Below, piece by piece: positions 49,701 through 61,700 of a DNA stretch of 64,000 nt (position 1 is the stretch's first letter; every line of letters starts with the position of its first letter). The notes beneath the pieces were generated by a model. It was not told the DNA's origin, made no database searches, and saw only the letters and a program-made list of their open reading frames with translations. Origin of the DNA: Gordius sp. MW1 (Eukaryota > Nematomorpha > Gordioida > Gordea > Gordiidae); the NCBI GenBank assembly GCA_964036665.1, contig OZ038533.1, forward strand, positions 3,334,001 to 3,398,000, read 5' to 3'. Made by a program: the position numbers and the translations under genes.

Positions 49701-52700
49701 ATTTGGGTAGGATAAGATAGAATTTTCGATAAAATCTTTAATTTGCAAGGCGTAAGGGCTTGGCTGGCTTGCGATGGAATTGGCCGTCCAATCGAATTTG
49801 GCTAGGAAAGAAAAAATAAATAGATCTGGATTAAATCTAATATTTTACTTTCAAGTTTCGCGAGTAATTCAAATTTTCAAAGCATGGCGTAGCAAAAATT
49901 CACAAGATGGTAAAAACTAGAGTCGGGAACATTTTTACAACTTTAATTTCCAAATTTACTTAAAAGCTCAAATAAAAATGACAAAGTTTTCTCTAACGAA
50001 TATCTAAACAAAAATAAATCAGATTATAAAACGTACCTTATACATAGTGTTGTAAAAGCGGCTGAATTTTTTGGTCGACCTGTGGTTTAATTAATACTAA
50101 GGGTCGGCTCTGGCCTGTTTTTCAAATGTTGACTAAGCCTTGTGGTCGACTAAGATAAATGGACCAAAAAATTTGGTCTGTATATGTTTAGTCGGCTAAA
50201 TCCAAAAGTCGACCAAACAAAACCCAGCCGTTTTTACAACACTATTTAAACTATATTTAGTAGTCCCCAAAAAATGGTTATTAAAATGATTATTGTTTAA
50301 ATCACCATTTTTTAATGCGTCTATCAGGTTTAGACTTATTTCTTGTTTGACACGGGCCTCGGTTTCCTCTCGTATTTCCTAAAAGTGTTAAAAAGGGTAT
50401 ATAAGAAACTTGCGATTTCAAGTTTTCTTTAAAAATAAAAAAATGATAATTTATTGAAATTATAGCTGGCAATAAGCTATTTTATTAGATTGTACAAAAA
50501 TATAAGCTTTAAAGACAAAACACGCCATTTATTGATTTAAATTAATTCGACCTTATATTACAATGTAGCATCTTTAATAATGGTAAAAATTGTTAAGTTA
50601 TTATTAGATTTAAAATTAAAAAACATTTTTTTATGTAACAAAAAGGATCGCTTTAACGCTTTAATACAATATAACTATTTAGCACAAACCAATTCTTATA
50701 ATAAAAACGATAAAAATGAGCTAATTTGGAATTTGGCCAGAATACAACAATCAAATCTTAGGGTTTATAATATTTCAAAAATATAAACAAAACGAATCTT
50801 TAGGGAAAACACTAGTCTTTTTCCCTATTTCAAACGTGTCGAAATATGAAAGGAGAAAAATGTCCCCTTTCATTTCTAAGCTACTTATAAGTATGAATTC
50901 TAGCTAAAACTTTGAAATAAACATAAAAAAAATTGAATATATGATTAAAATGAAACTAGAAATGTCTCCTTAAAAACAGTTTATTTTTACATGAAATTAA
51001 TTGGTCCCCAAACTTTCTAATTTTAATGAACCTACCTTCATGATATTTTTGCTGTGAAGTCCTGATATGCGAGTGCCTTGAGAGGTTGCCCTAAAAATTA
51101 ATGGAATAGATTGTAGAATATCAACGAAATATTGATTAAAAAAACTAAAATATTTTTTGCTAAAATTACCTGGTAAACCGAGATATATATTCGTCCAACA
51201 TGGGCATCGCCTTTTCCAAATACCGTATATTGATGGCTACCTGAATGAACTATAAGAAACCTAAGCATGAAACACGTTGTCAATTTATAAAATTTTAGTA
51301 TTATAAGAATTTCCTTAATTATTTAAACGATTTAAAGGAGGCAGGATCAAAACAATTATTGATAGCGATCGAGAGTTTTTAAAAATTAGATGATAAAAAA
51401 CACATGTTATATTGCAGATAAAAATTTGATCATTAGACGGTTTTTATATAGAAAATATCCCTTCGTAATAGGTAAAGCATTAAATCAATCGAAAAAAATC
51501 CATAAATATGCGGTGTTGCATATGGGTATAAACGTGAAAATTTAATAAGAATTTAAGATATTATTAATCGATTCCTTTGAGGAAAAACAATTTAAACAAA
51601 CTTGAGCGGTTTGAAGGTCGTTTCGCTTGAGCAGGGCCGATATACAGCCCGAGAGGCTTCGGGTCAATAAATTAACGACCGATTTTCGGATCGAATCGTC
51701 TATTTCCGTAGCACTATTTCAGCAAAAAGTAAAGATGTAAAAAAATAAAAATTTCGAATTTATAAGGCATCCCGTGTAAAATGAAAAGCGCATTTATATA
51801 TTAGACTTTAGCCCTTGTGCTAAAAATTTATTTCAATTCTACAGAGCTGAGAAAAAAGATATTTGTTATTACTTAAATACGTATTTAATATGATAAAACG
51901 GCTATCTAATTTCAGTCTAAAATTTCGACTGAAAAGATGATCGGTAAAAATTAATTATTCCCCAAACTTTTGGGGCCAATTTCACTCTTGTTATCCCATG
52001 ATAATCGCGAATCTTTTTTATAAGACAGAAAACCGGCGTTACTATTTTTAAATACAATTCAATAGCAATATTAAAATGTTTTCCAAATAATTATAACACT
52101 TAACTTTTTTATTTCATTCATCTTCACAAAATATATTTTTTTCTTGGTGAATTTAATTAAAACATGGTGGCAAAAATTAAATTTTTTTGTACAAACCCTA
52201 TACGCTGTTATAAGACATCAAGCTACCCATTAAAGCCTACGGTCGAATTTATCGTACGCAAAAATACCTGATTTAGTCTAGAAATTTGCATCCTCCTTAA
52301 ACACCTTTTGATATTATCAAATTTAGTTTTTATTAAAGCTTAAGATGTCATTTACATTATGAACTAATTTTATTACGTTTGCTAATTAACTGGCTGCCTT
52401 TTTTGTGTAAAAGAAGAGAATTTTCAAAAACTAGTTTATAAACCCGTTATTTTACCTTAAATTGGGCAGGTCGGTGCTGAAAGTGAGGCAAGTTTGGATG
52501 TAGACTTTAATGTGATCGAGTAGGATTGAAAGGCTGGCGGAGAAGGGGAATACGTATGGGTAGCTAATCTATGTGCACGCGGAAATTTTAGATTTCGGTG
52601 AGCGTTTTCCGTGGGAAATTTAGGTGAAATTTGTCAAAATTTACTGAACGATTCTTAAAAATTTAAAAACTTTTGCGGTTTAACACTATTGTCGCGGCAA

Positions 52701-55700
52701 ATATAACTCGACACAAATACATGTTTTAATAACATTACCCCTCAACAGTTTAAAAAAGTAATTGAATCATAAACGTTAAAGATTGAGACGCAGGGCATTA
52801 TTAAGAAGATGCATTTAGTTCGTGGCAACTTAAATTTGCTAGTAGAACCAAGAAATACCTACACGAGGTAGTATAGTATGTGAAGATATTCAGTTAACAT
52901 CGGATAATTTATAATTTTCTTCAATAATTTAAACGATGGGGCATAGTTTTTTTTAAACTATTTTTTATATATTTAGTAGCAGCATAAACATGAATTAGAT
53001 TAAATCCTCAACCAAACGTTATATTTATTGCTTCTAAAAGTCTAACATAGATTTTTAACTATAAAATTTGGGTACACTAGGTCATAAAAACTTAAGGGGA
53101 GGTAGTTTTCTTCAAATTTCAGGGGTTTACCTTTTATTTAAATGCTAGCTCCCAATTTTTTTAAAAGAGCACATTTTTCTTTCATCTTACTACGGGCCCT
53201 AAAACTGATCCAATCCAAATTTGGCTTATTTCTATTTAATTCGCCGTACGGCTTAATATAAGTTATTACCTGAAACTTATACACACCTTTAAAATATGTG
53301 GATCTTGGGAAAAAACTTATTTAAAATTTTCAAGAACCGGCTTGGGAAAATATTGAAGGTATACCAAATCTTCTTTCACAAATCTCGGAACGCTATGGTG
53401 TTTTAAAAATAATTCTTAAGAGATTACAGTTAAATAAAACATAAAAAATTGATTAATAACTGCAATAGTCCCTTTTCCTTGTTAAGTCATGAACTATATA
53501 ATGTTACATTTGCGCATTGCATTGCATCAACCCTTTTTAGACTCAAAAATTCACCTATTAAAAGCACAGCAAAATCTGGAGAATGCATCGGCTAAACCGA
53601 AACTCGAGCTTACTTGATCAACCCTGGGCCCGTCGTAAAATGTAAGTTTAGAGACGAGCTCTTCGTACGCTTTCGCGTTGAGAGCCATTAACGGGGCGTA
53701 GGAATCTTGAGCCAGGGTCTGGTGGAAAAGTTGGACCATAGCCATACGCGTTATTTCATGATATTGCTGCCTGCATTACAGCGCCGTGCAAATAAGATTT
53801 AAAAAAAGGCAAAGCATGGAGGGATAAGGATGTATGTCTTAGGGCTTGTCTTAATATCGGATTCAGATTCAAATGGCGCGAAATTATCTTTATCAAATAT
53901 CCGATTCAATTTCATGTGTCAAACTCGGTTGTAATTATTAATATTTTGTTTTATGATAGTTACACATTTTTTTGTTTATCTCAACTCTTGAGATTAATCG
54001 CTGTTATATTATGCGTCTGAAATGTAAATCTGCTGTGAATCCGAGTTAAGACACGGCTAGTTATAACCCGTCCAACGATTTTTGCTGCGCAGCAAAATCC
54101 GATATTAAGACAAGCCCTTAGTATTTTAAATTCAAATTTAAATAGCCGACCGACAAGTCCAAATTTTTGTCCCAAAAGGTCGTAAACCGAGGTTAATTTT
54201 ACCCCACAAAAAAAATGGTTAAGGCTGAAATTTATATTAATCAATACCAATGTCGATTTAATATTCTCAATGTCAATCTGAGATGTTTAAGGGTTTTATG
54301 ATTTATGGATGTAAAAGGATCTCCGAAATTCTTAAATCTGCTGGTCGGGTTTATAAAGAAAACGTTTTCCTGTACAATTAATACACTTCCCCACATCAGC
54401 TTCCATCGTTATAGACTACTGGACAGCTCATCCGTATTTATTTAAACGAAGTTCTATGAAGTATATTAAAAATTAAAATTTAAGGATTTTTAATGATGAA
54501 ATTAACTAGTCTAAGACCTTGTTTGAAACCCTCTTTTTCTACCCCTATAAATTTTTATTCACTCACTTCAAGAATAACCACAATTTGAAATTATTCCTTC
54601 GTTACATAAAGCAAATTTATTTAAAACAATAAGGACATTGAAATTGTAATCGTTTCACACAGGCATCAAAAAGACTTAAAACTCACTTAAAAACAAATTT
54701 AAAAATTCTTTGTATTAAACGAATTTATAATAAATAAACCAGTTCCCCCCCCCACCTAAATTAAAAAGCAGCTTTTAGCCCTTTCCCTTTGCGATCAATT
54801 TTGGGGAAACCCTAGTATAAGTCACACCAATTTCTATAAATGAAAGATTCTTTAAGGTTGATTACCTAATTTCCAACAGTAGATCGTATATCCTGTTAAT
54901 GGTAAATCCATATTCCTAAACAAACAAAAACTTTTCGATTAAACAAATAACTAAAAGGGATAGGTAATAATGATCAAAATTTTAAATGAGTAATTGATAT
55001 ATACCTTCATGGTAAGGCAAAAGAGCACGATCAAATTTTTGAGCTCGAGTATTAGGACAGAGTCGGTACAATAAGCCTAGGAATAAATAAGCAAGGAGTC
55101 ATGAATGCATTTTTCTTTCTATTTTTTTAAGGTGTAGGACAAAAAGTTGGATTGAGAGCTTTTTAGTCATAGTTGTATTAAAAAAAATTTATTTCCCTAT
55201 TTATCGCCTCTCAAATATTTTTATTTCGCTCTAATAAGGGTATAAGCAGGGGTGCGATGATTTAAGGAAAAAGTGCGATCATTTACGGAACGAGTTTTGA
55301 GGAGCGCGATGGATTTCGAAGAGGTGGTTTCCCATAAGTCTTCCAGGTAGGGTTTACTCACTAAATCCGATTTCCGCGTGGTTGTCATAATGTGATCTTC
55401 CACTATGAAAAATCTGCCGACCAACAATAGGAATTATAAATAAGATGGCCCAAAAGCGATGTTTCCATTAAAAAAATGAAAGGAAAAATGAATTTTTTAT
55501 TTAAACAAACAGAGTTATATTCACTCATTTAATGCGTTGCTAAAAACGACCGCCTTCTAAATCATCTACATAGTTTTTATTAACTAAAAGTTTATTTAAA
55601 AAATATCTTTAAAACTTTAAAAACGGGATAAATATTAATAAAATTTGCAGAAGACAATGTGAAGCTGTGTTGGGTGTGCAAAAGTGTTTTCAGTTAGGCT

Positions 55701-58700
55701 ATAAAAGTTATCAAAATACCAGGGTAGAACACTAACTAGTTTGTGATTGAGAAAAAACTCTAGATTACCTTATATAAAAAGGCATGGGCGTAGCCAGCTT
55801 TCGGATTAGGGGGGAGCGAGCAAAAAAAAAGGTCTCGACTATCCAAAACCAAAAATTTTTCTCTAAAATTTTCCTGAGAGCAAAAAAAAAAAAAAGGTCT
55901 CGACTATTAAGAGGGGGGGGGGGCAGAGCAAAATTAGGGGGAAGCAGAGCAAAATTAGGGGGGAGCAAAACATAATTTTTTTAAATCTTTAGGGTTTTTG
56001 TATATTTTTTTTTTAAATTAGGGGGGAGCAGTCGCTCCCCCCTGCTCCCCCCTGGCTACGCCCATGTAAAAAGGCATGATGTTAAATGTTTATTTAAATC
56101 AACTATAAGGAGCCAAAAATTGCAAAACAAACTAAATTAATTTACTTACCCTGCCACGTCGTTGATATAGGTCCTGTAACTATCGAGTGATTCGTTCTGT
56201 AAAACAAACCCATAAATTGCATAGCAATTAAAAATTTTTAAAGCATAAAAGGAATCGTTCTCAAACAAGGAACTTATAATTTAATTCAATAACTTGACAA
56301 AAATGTTTTTACATCAAATTTTAGTGAAGTAAATAAGAGAGAGAGAAATAAATTAGGCGCTTTTATCGAAATTTAAATTAATTATACCTAATACATAATT
56401 CCTTAAGCTAAATTCAAACTTTGAATAAAAGCGTTTCTATGCGTACAAACATAGCGAGGAAAGCGAGGGACAAAATGATACCATAATTACATTGAGTTTA
56501 AAATAATTTTTTTATTGAAGAGATGAGAAGATTTTTATCTCCTTCTAAATTTGCCTTTAACTATAGTCCTTATGCAGATTGTTGTAATAAATATCAAAAA
56601 TTTTCTAATGAAACAAGCTGTAACTTTTTTCCAAAAAACGAACAACTTAAGGATAATAATATAGTTAAGGTTCGCGTATGGTAAAAATTCAAAATGGAAT
56701 ATCGTGTTGGTTAGGGTCTCGAGCTTAGGGACTTCCCAAAAGATTGCCATGAATATTTTTAATTTTTTTGATGATAAATCATTAATTTAGGAAATGCTGT
56801 TATGTTAGGCATATTCATCGACTTAAAACTCAATGAATTATTCCACAATTGGGAAATTTACGTAAATTTTTTTTTGTAATAATAGATTTAAAAACAATTT
56901 TTAAGTAGTGTCGGGTTGCAGAACTTTGCTTCATTTTAACCTTTATAGAACGTATGATTGTGCAAAATAATTTTAAACAAAAGTCTAATCAAACTATAAA
57001 TTGGGTAAATTACTAGGTCCCCGCAACATTTTATAGCATATGTGGTATACAGAAGTCATGCTAATACAGTGTTTAATAAATAAAATCGTATAAATCGATC
57101 ATAATTAGTGAGAACAATTTTTGGAGTTGACGATGGGAAAATGGAATAAGCTAAAAATTACCGCTTGACTTTGGGGCGGTTGTAAAACTAAACGAATCTG
57201 TTTTTGCCTTTGCTTTCTGTAATAGTCAACGAATCCTTCTCGATTGTTCTACAGAAATAATTAATTTAAGCCTATTTTTTGCGAAACCTAATTTTCAACT
57301 ATAAAGTTGGTTTCAAAAATAAAATAGGCTCTTAATTTTATTTTTGCAAAGATTTAGCTTAAACAGCGCTAATTTATCAAACATGACAGTTTGAAAAAAC
57401 TTATTGTAATTGCACTTAATGAAACAACTAAGAGCTCTAAACATTAAAATTCATTGAAATTTAGATTTAATATTTATTGCTTTTGTAACATTATTGTATA
57501 AATTAATCAAGATCTCCGTAAAAATTTGGTTACCAATATTTACAAAAATGCAAAAACGCTTGGCCTTAACAATTTATGAAATTTTTCAAACAAAAGGCAA
57601 CCGCAGGTCAAAAGACAAATGACAAAAAATAAACTCACAATTTATAGATAGAACACTAAAATAGTAAAAACAAAATCCTTTTTCACATTAGTTAGCCTTC
57701 CCACATAAAAATCAAAGCAAATCAAAATAAAAATCCTTAGGTATAAGGAAAATTTCAATGCAAAAATTGTACAACCTAGCCCCAGCTCACAACTAAATTT
57801 TTTCGATACAAATCCAGCAGAGTTTAACTTACGAGGATGGTGTTGATGTGGAGGCACCGGTAAACTGGTGAAAAATCAACGTAATCCGATGGATCGATGC
57901 CCTGAAATGAAAATTAAAACGGTCAAAAATAAATTTTGAGAACGATAAACATTAATTTTAATAACATCTTAAAAAAAGCTTTAGACTTATAGAGGGAGGG
58001 GATTGCCCCTCCTTGCTTCCCCCTGGCTAAACCACGGTATTAAGCAGTGTTATTATTGTTGGTGAGTGTAGTTAATTTCAGAGTTTTCCAATAAGTGCGC
58101 GAATTTTAATGTTATCTGAAGGGGCACAATTAGTCTATTCTTTGGGCCATGTATATTCGATTGCAAAACAATTTGATTTGGGGAGATTGGGTTAATAATA
58201 CAGTAGGCCTGGCGAACAGCTAAATATCTAGTAATGAGAAGTGCTGGGGAAGATAGAAAGCGGACGACCTCGTGTTAGGTAGAAAGGGGCAAGTGGACAA
58301 AGTTATGAAAACTAAGGACTTGTCTTAATATCGGATTCAAATTCGAATCGCGCATCTTTGTCTAAATATCCGACTCAATTTCATGGGTCAAATTTAGTTG
58401 TAATTATTAATATTTTTTTGATAGTTAAAAACGTTTTTTTTTGTTTATTTCAACTCTTAAGATTAAATCCAAACTTTGCTGATACCTAAAAAATTTAAAA
58501 ACATACAACGTTTAAGGTTACAAAAAATTTTGCATCTTACAAAATCGCTGTTATGTTATGCGTCTGAAATGTAAATCTGCTGTGAATTCGACGTTAAAAC
58601 ACGGCTATGTTATAACTCTTACGACGATTTTTGCTGGGTAGCAAAATCCGATATTAAGATAAACACTAAGAAGGTATATCAGGACATGGCGCTTGATCAA

Positions 58701-61700
58701 AATGGAAGTAACTTATCAAAACAAACCTCACGACATTAGGTCCTAATACATGATAAAGAAGAACAAGATCACTAAAACGATATAGTACTTAGGGAATTAA
58801 CGCACTTGATAAACTATGCGATAAGCTAGGGCAGCCTCCATTTCTGTATCCGGCACCTGGTCAAATGGATTATTACCGGCTCGGTCCTGACTCATTCCGT
58901 TTGATAGGGGTCTGAGATTTACCGTTTTCCCCTTGGCCGGACCACCCGTTATTTTTTCTCGCCGCTCCCTCAGCCGATTTAGCACGGAATTCAAGTCGAA
59001 CAAATGCGTGGTCAGCCCCTAAAAATCCATCATTTGTAACTAGGATCCGTTTTAAATGTATAGTTTTCACGACATAGGAAATGATTTTTGAAAACATCGT
59101 TAGCATCAGACTCGTAAGAATCGAAAATTAGACCTAGTAAATTATATTATTTCACTCAGCGAACGAGATTGATGTATAACAAAGGGGCAAATAAATAAGT
59201 TCCAATTTAGTTTTAAAATGACGATCACGTGTGTGTAATACTAATTGTAATCAAAATATGTTAATATAATCTAATTTTCCTAATTTTTATTATTTTCATG
59301 CATGTTTAATTTTTACTTATTATGAGTTTTCCCTGGTCCATAGTATTAGATAATTTAAAAATAATATTTTAAAGAATGAGAAGATATAATATTTGTAACA
59401 AACACTGTATTTTAAAAATTTAAGCATATTTATTTATTGTTAGCATTTTATCAAGTTTTTTCACATTCTATACAAGAATTAGGATTAAGTCTAGAAAAAC
59501 TTTAATCTAAGACGCTTTCTTATAGTTAATAGAGGCGCTCGATAAAAGCACAAGATAACTCCTTAGGAAAAATTTTAATTCTCTCACATAAATATGGCTC
59601 CATTGTTCGTTAAAATAAAAAATTATATCAAAGTTAATAAATAGAAACTTTTAATTAATCATAGATATTCCTTAGATGTAGGTATATCTCGCTTATGAAA
59701 TACCAGGCGAATTTATACAGCTTTGACCTCTTTCATAACTCATTTATATATTTTAAAAAACAAACCAGTTAAACAGTTATAAATCTTATACTTTATCATT
59801 AAATCATCTATCTTAATGAAGCTTAACTTTTTTAAACACTCTCTAGTGTATAGCGGGTTAAAACGTTTCGAAATAACACACCTGATTTTTAATGGCTTCG
59901 CTGCCTAGCAAGGCAGATTTTTTGCGAACCGACTCTAAAAAATCTTTGAGTTCCGCGATGGAGGCCATCTTGATATTTTCACGAACTCCAGAAACTGAGG
60001 CTCTGAGTTGTTTAACGAAATCGAAACGAGAAACGCGGGGCAAATGATGGCTTTCCAAAATTTCCAGCGTTTTTAGGGCCGCGTAATACCTTAGAAAATG
60101 TTGGTTGACAAATTATTTAAAAGGTCTAAAACCTGAAAAGTCTATTTTTCCCAACTCGAACCCATCCCAGATTTGTTTCAATCTTAAAACCCAGCCCATC
60201 ATTATTTTTAAATTTCAATCAGAACCCGGCCTGACTCGAGATAAATTATACCTCAAAAACTCCTTTAACGTTTTTTATAAAACGAAATATATTAAAGCAG
60301 CATCATTACTTAAATAATTTAATTCAACTTTGTTTCCTGATTTGCATTTCCAAAATGTGGAAAATTTATCAGAGCTCTGCCTCAGACCTTTAATATTTTT
60401 CCTTCACACCCAACCCGACCCATAATATATTTTTATGCATACCCACGGGCCGAGTTTTCGATAACCTACAACAATTTTGCATAAAACGTCAAAAACAGTC
60501 TTTCGGCGTTTTATTAGGAGGTATAGCTGTATTTTTTATATTTTTATCGTGCGATCAAGATGGAATAAAATGATAAAAACAAATCCCACAGTGTGAAATT
60601 AAAAGAAAAAAACCCTCAGAATTCGCCAAAATTTTTGTCCAGCTTTTGGCCAACGCCACTTGAGAATGAAAAAAGTAACAGCTCAGGGCTGCTTTCTAAA
60701 TAAGGAAAAAGTCAGCACTAATGATACTTTCAAACTATATTTAAATTTCGCGAAAAAAAGCTTGATAAAGCCTAACCTAGAATAAAGTTATTTTTAAGCA
60801 AAGGGACGTTTAACGGTAATGATTGTGACTTCAACAAACACAATGTAAAAATTCCAGCAAATTTTTTACATTTTTAATGCAAGGCTATTTATCTTTTATC
60901 CTCTTTATTTACAACGAAGGGAAGCTTTAAAGAAAAAATTATCCGAGCCTAGGCTACTTTTGCCCCAACATAAACATTTTTCATTCAAATCGGGTAAATC
61001 TTATATGTTTAAAAGCTCTAATTGTAAAATATATCATTTTCGATATATTTCTAAAAAATTTATTTAAATTTCTTTCGCGAATTCAACAGTTAAATTGTAT
61101 ACCTTTTGTCCTTGAGCTGTTGTTGCAACTTGAGGTAGGTGGTCAATACTAAATGCAATGACATAAATTGTTATCACACATGAGTTTTCAAAACAAAAAA
61201 TTTAGTAAGATAAAATACAAATGACACATATAAAATCTTTTAAAAAGGGAATTTTAGGTAAATTTAACCAATACTCATATCTCACTCAGCTGCAAACACA
61301 TAATGCTAGTTTTTCAATCAAAAAGTTAAATTAATCGAAAAATCAGCAATATAAAATTGTGCAATTAGTGTAAAGTTTAAAAAATTAATCAATTTTAAAT
61401 TTAATAATGTAAACTAAACCTGGTATAGCAATTTTTACGGACTCTAACGATATCTCTATGTTAGCTTCTATACGTTCATACTTCACCATGTCTTGCACTT
61501 TGGCCAGTAATCCCGCGCTCAGTGCTTGAACATCTGCATTCGTGGAAATTACTTCTTTCTAGCAAGCATAAAAAGTCTAAAATTATCTTTTATTCTCAAT
61601 CTTTTCTGTATTTTGGATATTTTCTATAGTAGTCTTTCCAAAATTTATCAAGACTAGGGTTGTCCTAGCCCACCCCTGCCCAAATAATTTTTAGTTTAAT

